Positions 19,715 to 26,834 of a stretch of 64,000 nt of DNA are shown piece by piece (the stretch's first letter is position 1; the number at the start of each line of letters is the position of its first letter). The notes below the pieces were generated by a model that saw only the letters and a list, made by a program, of their open reading frames with translations, did not search any database and was not told where the DNA came from. Position numbers and translations under genes: made by a program. Source of the DNA: Rothia nasisuis (GTDB lineage Bacteria; Actinomycetota; Actinomycetes; Actinomycetales; Micrococcaceae); assembly GCF_928381405.1 (NCBI RefSeq), contig NZ_CAKMSB010000002.1, forward strand, positions 62,001 through 126,000, in the 5' to 3' direction.

Positions 19715-20410
19715 ATGAAGATCAATATGAGAACTATCAGTCAGGCGCTCAATCTGGGCCAGAAAGTCTACCGGGAATGGAACAAGTACCAGAAAAAGAA
19801 AAATGGCCAGCAAACCTCGCCGCGTACCTCTGAGCCTCAGGCTGGCAGGGACGCCGGAGCCCGTTCCAACGGACAGGGGGACTTTGGTGCTTTTGGCACC
19901 CAGGCCGAGCAACAACGTCCTGCCGAAACAGCCCGCCCAGCGCCTCCTTCTAACCCGTACGCCAGCGGTAGCCCCTATGGAGAAGCCCAGCCTTCCTCTG
20001 ATAGCGGTAGCTGGCAAAACGGTGGCTACCCTGGTGACTACTTTGGCTCTGTAGCCTTCGACTACTCCCCCGCTCTTGACGGGGACGCCGACCCCGGTGA
20101 GATTGTGTGGGCCTGGGTTCCCTTTGAAGAAGACTATAGCCAGGGCAAGGATCGCCCTGTGCTGATTGTTGGCCGTTCAGATAGCTACCTGCTTGGCCTG
20201 ATGTTGACCAGCAAGGACCACACCGAAGGTCGCGGGGCTGACTCTAACTACCTCGATATCGGCTCCGGGGTGTGGGACAAAGAAGGCCGAGACTCCGAGG
20301 TCAAACTTGACCGTGTCATCCAGCTGAACCCGGGAGGGATTCGCCGCGAAGGGGCCGTGATGGATCGAGCCATCTTTGATGCTATCGCCCAGGCCTTTCA
20401 ACAGCGTTGA
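19715..20410 (+). CDS. PemK/MazF-fold protein with a long N-terminal extension
   Basis: The C-terminal half (about residues 115-228) has the MazF/PemK fold: PGEIVWAWVPFEEDYSQGKD, RPVLIVGRSD and VKLDRVIQLNPGGIRREG match toxin strands. Residues 1-30 are basic and helical, and about 40-110 are low-complexity (Gly, Pro, Ser, Gln). MazF proteins are RNA interferases, but no antitoxin gene is adjacent. The gene stands alone between lepA and rpsT, a position I associate with conserved actinobacterial copies. I chose the ATG at 19715, seven bases after a TATTCT box; a GTG at 19709 is in frame. Whether it cuts RNA is unknown. Confidence 0.75.
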   Translation: MKINMRTISQALNLGQKVYREWNKYQKKKNGQQTSPRTSEPQAGRDAGARSNGQGDFGAFGTQAEQQRPAETARPAPPSNPYASGSPYGEAQPSSDSGSWQNGGYPGDYFGSVAFDYSPALDGDADPGEIVWAWVPFEEDYSQGKDRPVLIVGRSDSYLLGLMLTSKDHTEGRGADSNYLDIGSGVWDKEGRDSEVKLDRVIQLNPGGIRREGAVMDRAIFDAIAQAFQQR

Positions 20411-20599
20411 TCCCAGCTAAATTGTTGCCTATATCTCTGCTCTTATCTTGATACTAGCTGGTACAGTTAATGTTTGTGTGTCCGATGGTCATCGGGCACT
20501 GCTGAACCGGTTGCCATAGGCATCCCCACGCCGCTCAGTCGATAACCGGTCAGCGTAGCCCTCACCGACCAATTAGACAAAAACAGAAAGTTTTCAATC

Positions 20600-20863
20600 G
20601 TGGCTAACATCAAGTCCCAGAAGAAGCGCATCCTCACCAATGAAAAGGCTCGTCTGCGTAACAACGCAATCAAGTCAGATCTCAAGACCTCCATCCGTAA
20701 GGTCAACGAGGCAGTTGCAGCTCAAAACGTCGAGGCAGCAACTGACGCCCTTCGTGTTGCGAACCGCAAGCTGGACAAGGCTGTTTCTAAAGGTGTACTG
20801 CACAAGAAGAACGCAGCCAACAAGAAGTCCGGCCTGACCGTACTCGTTAACAAGCTTTCCTAA
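20600..20863 (+). CDS. rpsT: 30S ribosomal protein S20
   Basis: S20 binds 16S rRNA early in small-subunit assembly. The 87-residue, highly basic protein begins [20 protein letters not shown] after a GTG start and ends [20 protein letters not shown], matching the family throughout. The ribosome binding site (AGAAAG) is weak and distant, which fits a protein whose synthesis is often autoregulated at initiation. A strong terminator follows. The gene is transcribed opposite to holA, its usual neighbour. Confidence 0.97.
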   Translation: MANIKSQKKRILTNEKARLRNNAIKSDLKTSIRKVNEAVAAQNVEAATDALRVANRKLDKAVSKGVLHKKNAANKKSGLTVLVNKLS

Positions 20864-20909
20864 GTTCTGGTTTCCGGCCCCTCTAGCCGGTGTCTAAGAG
20901 CGAAGTGAC

Positions 20910-20941
20910 ACAGCGCCCGCCCCTTAAGGGGCGGGCGCTGT
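20910..20941 (+). terminator. Terminator between rpsT and holA
   Basis: acagcgcccgcccctt is followed directly by its inverse, giving a GC-rich hairpin with a minimal loop. It lies between convergent rpsT and holA and could serve both. Only a short T-rich stretch (tgcttt) follows on the plus strand. Confidence 0.8.
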
Positions 20942-20950
20942 GCTTTATGG

Positions 20951-21961
20951 CTATGAGGAGGCGCGTGCTGCTTGAGAAATTGCTAAAACAGCTTTTTCGA
21001 GCGGGTAGAACGAGTCAACGTTCTCACCTTTGAGCTGAGCGTCTGTATCTGCCAGAAGGGCAAGGACGCGGGCTAGATCGGCCGGTGCAAAGCGGCGTGA
21101 ATCTCGCTGGGCGGCTTCAATCTGCCAGGGAGCCATTTTGAGGTCCCCCGCTAACTGATGTGCGTTCCCCCGAACCCCGTAAACTCGCGCGATGTTGCGC
21201 ATCCGCATAGCCAAAGCGCCCAGTATAGGAATGGGGTCGCTGCCGGTATCAAGGGCCTGACGCAGGAGCTTGATGGCCTCACGGCGGTTCCCGGCTGCCG
21301 CTGCATCGCCCACTTTGAAGGCAGTGACTTCGGTTCGGCCACCAAAATAGCGGTCGATGGTATCAACTGTGATGTTACCGGGTTCATCGGCGATGAGTTG
21401 GCGGGCGGCTGAGGCTAGCTCAGCGATATCACTTGAGGCCATAGCGAGAGCCTGTGCTGCCGATGAATCAATGGTGCGGCCGGTTGCCCGGAACTCATGG
21501 ATGACAAAGTCCAGGCGGTCGCGCTCGTTTTTGAGGGCTTTACACTCGACAACCGGGTAGGCCTTGTTTGCTTTGATGGAGTCGATGAGCTTTTTACCCC
21601 GATTGCCCCCCGCATGGTGCAGAATAATCAGGGTTGAGTCGTGTGGTGCCTGCAGGTAGGTCAGGGCATCGGCAAGAAAGGCCTCACTCATCTGAGCTAC
21701 GTTTTCTACTTCGATGATTTTGGGCTCGTCAAAGAGGGAGGGGCTGGCGACCACCTCCAGCTGACCTATTCGGTAGTCCTTAGCTGAGAGCGTTGTTAAC
21801 TCGTAAGTGCCGTTAGTTTCTGCAAAGAGTCCGCGTAGACGCTGCCTGGCGCGGGAGACAAAATATTCTTCGGGCCCATAGAGCAGGACGACCGGGGCTG
21901 GGGTGACGGTGCGCCATCCGGTGGTGGAGCCGGTTGAGCGAGTGCGGGGTGAGCGAGCCAT
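20951..21961 (-). CDS. holA: DNA polymerase III subunit delta
   Basis: The delta subunit opens the beta sliding clamp in the clamp loader. The 336-residue length is typical. PVVLLYGPEEYFVSRA near the N-terminus is the degenerate P-loop region of the family. SLFDEPKIIEVENV, DSTLIILHH and the C-terminal collar with WQIEAAQRDSRRF follow. The ATG has an AAGGAGG ribosome binding site. The gene is downstream of the comEA-comEC locus, as in many Gram-positives, and convergent with rpsT. Confidence 0.92.
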   Translation of the reverse strand: MARSPRTRSTGSTTGWRTVTPAPVVLLYGPEEYFVSRARQRLRGLFAETNGTYELTTLSAKDYRIGQLEVVASPSLFDEPKIIEVENVAQMSEAFLADALTYLQAPHDSTLIILHHAGGNRGKKLIDSIKANKAYPVVECKALKNERDRLDFVIHEFRATGRTIDSSAAQALAMASSDIAELASAARQLIADEPGNITVDTIDRYFGGRTEVTAFKVGDAAAAGNRREAIKLLRQALDTGSDPIPILGALAMRMRNIARVYGVRGNAHQLAGDLKMAPWQIEAAQRDSRRFAPADLARVLALLADTDAQLKGENVDSFYPLEKAVLAISQAARASS

Positions 21962-22014
21962 GTTCCTCCTTGTATGCTCTCCTATCTTGTCAGATTCTGG
22001 GAGCTTGTGCAGGT

Positions 22015-22980
22015 TCAGCGACTGGTCGCAACAGTGAGCCCCTGGTGGCCAGAAGTGACAGCTATATGCCCGTGGGTGTCGGTTCGCAGTGCGGTCAACT
22101 GCCGCTCGGCCAGGTAATCGGTGATCTCATGGTGGGGGTGGCCGTGGGGGTTATCCCTACCGACCGGAATCAGGGTGAGAACAGGTTGGGTAGCGGTGAT
22201 GAGGTCTGTTCCGCTACTCGCTGACCCGTGATGGGCTATTTTCAGGACGTTAGCCTCAAGGTCACCGGCCGATAGTGAGAGCAGACGGTGGGCAGCGTCC
22301 GCCTCAAGGTCACCGGTAGAGAGCACGGTGAGGGAGCGCTGCCCCGGGCCACGAGGTTTCACCGTCCAGTAAATGACCAGAGAGGTATTGTTAATTCGGG
22401 ATGACGAGCCAGTTTTCCCTGGAACCTGCTGGGGTTCTGCCGGTGGCCATAACACCGTACCGTGGGTGTTGGATTCCTGATCAGCAGACTCTGGGTAACC
22501 GTGGGGGCTACCGCTATGACCGGGCCCGCTGTGGCCCTGCTGTTGAGAACTCTGCTCTTCCGTGCCCCCTATGCGGCGATGGTTGCCGTCTCGACTCAGT
22601 TGCAGAGCCCCCATCAGTTGCCCATCGTAGTGGGCTGAGGTCATAACGGGTGCTGAGGGGAACCGCTGGCTGATGTGCTGAACAGCTCCGTCGTGATCGC
22701 TGTGGGCATGAGTGAGTACGATGGCATCGAGCTCTCTGACACCTGCCCAGCTGAGACACTCTGTCAGAGCAGAGTAGTTATTACCGGTGTCGAGCAGGTA
22801 GGCAGATTCAGGCCCGGTCCTGATAAGGTGGGCATCCCCCTGCCCCACATCACAGCTGATCCACTGCCAGGTCGTTGGCGCTACAAGCTGGCTACCCGCC
22901 TGCCGTTGAGCCAGTAGTAGCACCAGCAACAGGCCTATGGCCGCTAGGAGCAGGTTACGAAGTAGCTTCTGGTATCTCAC
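22015..22980 (-). CDS. Separate ComEC-type metallo-beta-lactamase domain protein, membrane-anchored
   Basis: In most bacteria this domain is the C-terminus of ComEC, where it is thought to degrade the non-transported DNA strand. Here it is its own 321-residue protein. A hydrophobic segment (about 8-24) would export or anchor it. ISCDVGQGDA (41-50) and THAHSDHDG (90-98) with its metal-binding histidines and aspartates are intact, as is LKIAHHGSASSG further on. A Ser/Gly/Gln-rich insertion lies in the middle. The GTG start overlaps the upstream membrane ComEC stop by four bases (GTGA), so the two are coupled and probably form one complex. The family is certain; the nuclease role is inferred. 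Confidence 0.88.
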   Translation of the reverse strand: MRYQKLLRNLLLAAIGLLLVLLLAQRQAGSQLVAPTTWQWISCDVGQGDAHLIRTGPESAYLLDTGNNYSALTECLSWAGVRELDAIVLTHAHSDHDGAVQHISQRFPSAPVMTSAHYDGQLMGALQLSRDGNHRRIGGTEEQSSQQQGHSGPGHSGSPHGYPESADQESNTHGTVLWPPAEPQQVPGKTGSSSRINNTSLVIYWTVKPRGPGQRSLTVLSTGDLEADAAHRLLSLSAGDLEANVLKIAHHGSASSGTDLITATQPVLTLIPVGRDNPHGHPHHEITDYLAERQLTALRTDTHGHIAVTSGHQGLTVATSR

Positions 22981-24599
22981 AGGGACTCCCCTCCCTGCAC
23001 CGTCATCAGCTGAGGTCTGCGATAGTGCTTCTGACCATTGACTCGGTGGTCGTAGATTAATAGAGCTACAGTGAGACCCGCAACAACTAATCCAGTAGCG
23101 GTAAGGGTAGCCGGATTAGTCTGTAAGGCTAGCTGGCTTGCGGGTAGCCCCCAACAAAAGTCTGCGACGCTCTGCACCGCTCTGCCTCCCAGGGCACCAA
23201 GCTCACAGAGAAACATAATCATACCCTCGGGAAACCCAAGCGCGGTTGCTACAAGCACAGCCAGCCCGAACAGGGTGACCGGTGCAACCCAGGGTGCTGC
23301 CAGTACATTTGCGAGCACAGTGTAGGGGTACAGTGAATCTGAAAGAAGCAGGACGACCGGGGCGCACCAGAGTGAAGCCGCTAGAGGCATAGCAACCAGG
23401 TCGGACAGAAGCAGAGGGAGCCTATGACTGAACAAGCGCGAAATAGCTGGTGCAAGAATCAGAAGTGACGCGGTGGCAACCACAGAGAGCACAAACCCAA
23501 AAGAGGTAGCCAGCGGAGGCGAGAGAATGACCAGGGCTACAACGCAGGTGGCAAGTAAGGCTGTGCGGTAGGTACCGTGGCCCAGAACCATACCTAATGC
23601 CCCCAGCACCCCCATGGTCCAGGCTCTCACCACAGAGCCGTCGGGGCCCACCAAGAGTGCATACACACCGGTAGCAGCGAGCGAAAACAAAATGAGCATG
23701 CTTCTGCGACTTACCAGTGGGTACAAGGTACGGTAGATCAGCACAAAAATAAGCGTGATATTAGAGCCTGATACAGCAGTCAGATGGGTTAGACCAGCTG
23801 CACGCAACGACGTTAAAGCTTCGGGGCTCAAACTGGAATCATCACCATAGCCCATGCCCAGCAAAAGCCCTGCTGAGTCAGGGCCGATTCGAGCGACTGC
23901 ATTTTCTCTGACCTGGCGCTTAAGACTGAAGGCAGCCGGCTCCCGGTCAGGAGGTGCTACGAGATGAATATTCCCTTTGAGCCGATAGTAGGTTCCACTG
24001 GCCTGTAGGGTTCCCGTACCAGATATCTGAGTGCCGGGGGTTACTAGCGAATCTGTATAGACATGGACCGTCACCGTCAAACTGTAGTCATGCCCTCGAT
24101 GACTGATACCCTCTGTTTTCACCGTGGTGAGGTGACCACCCAGAGGTGCCAGTTCAGAATCCACCACGCTACCCTTGATACGGACTCCCTGCCCATTGAG
24201 GTTGGTGAGAGTCTGCCACTGGCTACTGTAGCCCCGAGCAGTGATATTGACTCCTTGTAAGGAGCAGAGTAGAAGAGCTAAGAGGCTAATAGAAACCGTA
24301 TTCTGAGCCAGCGTTCGTAGCCACTCGGGGGAACCTGCCGGTCGCAGAAGGCTAATACTACAGGCCAGAGCACAAGCTAGAACTAAACAGATAACCACCA
24401 TCAGGGTGCTGACCACTCCGCAGAGAATCCACAGGGAGGTCAGTACCCAGGCACAACCTACTGGAATGAGAAGACGGGCATCTAAGTGGCGGGGCTGTAG
24501 GCGGCGGTGTTCAGCTTTTTCTTGAGCACTGTGCCACCGCCTTAACAGCGCGTGATGGGCCTTTCTCCATCGAAACGAGAGACCCGTTAGCGGGCTCAT
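22977..24599 (-). CDS. comEC: ComEC/Rec2 DNA-uptake channel, membrane part only
   Basis: ComEC forms the membrane channel for single-stranded DNA in natural transformation. This 540-residue protein has early membrane segments, a DUF4131/OB-like region (about 100-230, with GVRIKGSVVDSELAPLG and SGTGTLQASGTYY) and the Competence domain (about 235-520), including GLTHLTAVSGSNITLI and RAWTMGVLGALG. It ends before the metallo-beta-lactamase domain that normally follows, which is encoded by the next gene. It overlaps comEA by four bases (ATGA) and the nuclease-domain gene by four bases. I see no sign that the break is a frameshift error. Confidence 0.9.
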   Translation of the reverse strand: MSPLTGLSFRWRKAHHALLRRWHSAQEKAEHRRLQPRHLDARLLIPVGCAWVLTSLWILCGVVSTLMVVICLVLACALACSISLLRPAGSPEWLRTLAQNTVSISLLALLLCSLQGVNITARGYSSQWQTLTNLNGQGVRIKGSVVDSELAPLGGHLTTVKTEGISHRGHDYSLTVTVHVYTDSLVTPGTQISGTGTLQASGTYYRLKGNIHLVAPPDREPAAFSLKRQVRENAVARIGPDSAGLLLGMGYGDDSSLSPEALTSLRAAGLTHLTAVSGSNITLIFVLIYRTLYPLVSRRSMLILFSLAATGVYALLVGPDGSVVRAWTMGVLGALGMVLGHGTYRTALLATCVVALVILSPPLATSFGFVLSVVATASLLILAPAISRLFSHRLPLLLSDLVAMPLAASLWCAPVVLLLSDSLYPYTVLANVLAAPWVAPVTLFGLAVLVATALGFPEGMIMFLCELGALGGRAVQSVADFCWGLPASQLALQTNPATLTATGLVVAGLTVALLIYDHRVNGQKHYRRPQLMTVQGGESL

Positions 24600-25636
24600 A
24601 CTGTCACCAGGGGTCGCAGGGCCTCAAGGGTTGCCGGCCCAATCCCTGAAACCTGGTCAAGCTCGTCCACGCTGGTAAAACCGCCGTATTCCTCCCGCCA
24701 GCTAATAATAGCCTGGGCTAGTACAGGCCCAACCTTAGGCAGGGTTTGAAGCTCTTCGGCAGTAGCTGTGTTGATATTCACCATACCGCCTGCACCCTGA
24801 TTCTGAGGGGCGGTTGCAGCACCTGACTGAACCCGCCCAGGGTTCTGAGACAGATTTGTGGTGTCTTCACCCTGTACAGGAATGTATACCTGGGTGCCGT
24901 CCTCAACCTGACCGGCCAGGTTGATAGCTCCGGTGTTGGCCTCAGGCAGCGGCCCACCGGCAGCCTCAACGGCCTGGTGGAGCCTGCTACCTGCAGGCAC
25001 TTCGTACACGCCGGGGCTAACTACTGCTCCGGTGATGTGTACAACGATTACCGGGGGTGGAGACCCCAAGGCCGAAGCTGACACAGGGGCGGTAACCGGT
25101 GATCGATCGGCCTCCTGCCCACCATCTGAACCACCCATAAACTGAGTGCCATCCCCCTCGGTAGAGGGAGCCGGTATTGGCAGGGTCTGCTGGCTACCTG
25201 CTGACCCAGGCACTGTTCCACCTGCACCAAAGCCTCCTGTCAGTAGGGGCCAGGCCAGCACACCTGCCAATATAACCACAAGGACGATGAGTGCCCCGGT
25301 CGGCACCTGCCAGCGGGTCACGGAGCGGTGAGGATCGGCTAAAGACTTGTTAGTGTGCTTAGGTGTAGCCTCGAGAGCCCGCTCCAGTAGAGCGCGGTGC
25401 CGTGGTGAGCCAGATTTACTCCCCGCAACAGCTGTCGTGGACACGCCTGAGGATGTCTCTTCACTCTTGCGTGAGCTAGCTTCGGCTAAAGGCCCGTCTT
25501 CCTGCTCTTGCGAGGCTGCTCTTTGGGGCCCCCGACTAGCCAGCAAATAGTCAAGCTGCTGGCTCAGCCCAGGGGGCGAAACAGCCCCTGAACGAGGGAG
25601 CGAGTCATATGAGGTAGTAGGCTGACGGTGCTTCAT
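24596..25636 (-). CDS. comEA: ComEA-family DNA receptor
   Basis: ComEA binds double-stranded DNA outside the membrane and passes it to ComEC. From the ATG at 25636 the protein has 346 residues: a long charged cytoplasmic tail (about 1-105), one membrane helix (about 110-130), a Ser/Gly/Pro linker, an SLBB domain (about 195-255, VHITGAVVSPGVYEVPAGSR) and a helix-hairpin-helix DNA-binding domain at the C-terminus (NINTATAEELQTLPKVG and SGIGPATLEAL). The start is favoured by TACCCT six bases upstream; an upstream ATG at 25738 would add 34 residues unlike the family. The 100-residue tail is long for ComEA. Confidence 0.88.
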   Translation of the reverse strand: MKHRQPTTSYDSLPRSGAVSPPGLSQQLDYLLASRGPQRAASQEQEDGPLAEASSRKSEETSSGVSTTAVAGSKSGSPRHRALLERALEATPKHTNKSLADPHRSVTRWQVPTGALIVLVVILAGVLAWPLLTGGFGAGGTVPGSAGSQQTLPIPAPSTEGDGTQFMGGSDGGQEADRSPVTAPVSASALGSPPPVIVVHITGAVVSPGVYEVPAGSRLHQAVEAAGGPLPEANTGAINLAGQVEDGTQVYIPVQGEDTTNLSQNPGRVQSGAATAPQNQGAGGMVNINTATAEELQTLPKVGPVLAQAIISWREEYGGFTSVDELDQVSGIGPATLEALRPLVTV

Positions 25637-25638
25637 GC

Positions 25639-25793
25639 CCTCAGGGTAGGACTCTAAAGCTACCAGCGCGAGCTTAAACCCGGTTGTGGATAAGTGGCCC
25701 CGCGCTATAACAGTGGTTAGCCCCGTAATCAGGGCCATATCGGTGCAGTAATGACACGTCTATGACGGACTTGTCCACACCCCTTGTTAGCGG
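25639..25793 (-). promoter_or_regulatory. comEA upstream region with two DnaA-box sequences
   Basis: TTATCCACA reads on the minus strand at 25685-25693 and TTGTCCACA on the plus strand at 25771-25779, the classical and the actinobacterial forms of the DnaA box. They lie about 50 and 135 bases upstream of the comEA ATG, in opposite orientation. A TACCCT -10 box ends seven bases from the ATG. No gene is seen here. DnaA control of comEA is inference. Confidence 0.5.
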
Positions 25794-25812
25794 AGAGGTA
25801 CAACTGATAGCG

Positions 25813-26721
25813 CTAAAAAATAACAGTAGCTAAGGCCCCTAAACCGGCATGAGCCGAAAGAACGGCTGGTAGCGGAGTGAGCTGGGCATCGTGAGCGATG
25901 GGGCCAAGGTCTTGCTTGAGCTTCTGGGCCTGCTTGTAGTTGCCTGAGTAATGAATGGCGACAACCTGCCCAGCGCGCTGGAGCAAAGCCGGAGCGTCCC
26001 TGTGTTCTAAGGGTGCATCCAAGGGTAGCTCCCCGTATCGGGAGGCACAAGCCTTTTGAGTAATAGCAACCAGGCGTTCTATGGCCTTTGCCGTAGTACG
26101 CGGGCGCTCAATGTAATGTAAACGACCGTCAAGCACCGTAGCCACCGGTCGAATCTGGAACATTTGCCCCACCATAGCTAGAGCCGGGCTAACCCGCCCA
26201 CCCCGTTTCAGCGCGTCCAGGGTAGGGATAAAGAAGTAAAGGTCAGTGGTAGCGCAGAGCTCCTCAGCCAGAGCGATAGCTTTCTCAAGATTATTCTCGT
26301 GGGCCAGCAAGCGGTGCAGGCGTACCACCGGCTCCCCCAGCCCCATCGCCAGGTTCAAAGAATCAACCACGGCCACAGGAATATCGACCATATTGGCTGC
26401 CACCCGGGCAGCGTCACAGGTACCCGAAAGCTGCCCTGATAAGTGCATAGATACAACGCCGCTATAACCCTGCTCAGCTAGCTGCTCGTAGAGATCAACA
26501 AACTGCCCAGGTGACGCCCCCGAGGTCGTCACCTGCTGGCCCTGCACGTGAGCCATGGCGATAGCTTCATCAAGCTGGTCAGCAGACAGAGTATCAAGGT
26601 GACGGCCCCCAACCGTAACCGGAAGGTGGGCAACAGCAAAACCACCCTCAGCTTTAAGTGATGCAACGAGGGCAGCTGGTATGGCGGCCGAAGAATCGGT
26701 GACCAAAGCTAATGAACGCAC
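25813..26721 (-). CDS. DegV-family fatty-acid-binding protein
   Basis: DegV proteins bind a fatty acid, and several act as FakB partners of the fatty acid kinase FakA. The 302-residue form starts at the GTG at 26721, so that SLALVTDSSAAIP lies at the N-terminus as in the family. TSGASPGQF (about 66-74) and VVSMHLSGQLSGTCDAAR (about 91-108) are lipid-contact motifs, and GGRVSPALAMVG is also conserved. A TACAGT box seven bases upstream suggests a leaderless transcript; a GTG at 26790 would lie inside the leuS terminator hairpin. It sits between leuS and comEA, as in many actinobacteria. Confidence 0.9.
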   Translation of the reverse strand: MRSLALVTDSSAAIPAALVASLKAEGGFAVAHLPVTVGGRHLDTLSADQLDEAIAMAHVQGQQVTTSGASPGQFVDLYEQLAEQGYSGVVSMHLSGQLSGTCDAARVAANMVDIPVAVVDSLNLAMGLGEPVVRLHRLLAHENNLEKAIALAEELCATTDLYFFIPTLDALKRGGRVSPALAMVGQMFQIRPVATVLDGRLHYIERPRTTAKAIERLVAITQKACASRYGELPLDAPLEHRDAPALLQRAGQVVAIHYSGNYKQAQKLKQDLGPIAHDAQLTPLPAVLSAHAGLGALATVIF

Positions 26722-26776
26722 CCTATCAACTGTACAGGCCAAAAAGCTCACCTTACCCGTATGACAGCTCCTAAAG

Positions 26777-26814
26777 ATAGGGTGCCCCACCGATTTCTCG
26801 GTGGGGCACCCTAT
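26777..26814 (-). terminator. leuS terminator
   Basis: A 17-bp perfect stem (atagggtgccccaccga with its inverse) and a TTTC loop begin about 20 bases beyond the leuS stop. CTTT follows on the minus strand. It separates leuS from the degV gene. Confidence 0.85.
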
Positions 26815-26834
26815 TATTCCTTACCCCTGGGGAT

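Noticed and set aside
19715-20863. A toxin-antitoxin pair formed by the PemK-like gene and its neighbour
   Set aside because: The neighbour is rpsT; no small antitoxin-like frame lies on either side.
22960-22990. Frameshift splitting comEC
   Set aside because: The second gene has its own start and an added hydrophobic anchor, and the junction is a clean GTGA overlap.
26722-26790. degV start at the upstream GTG at 26790
   Set aside because: That codon lies inside the leuS terminator hairpin and would add residues before the conserved LALVTDSS start of the family.
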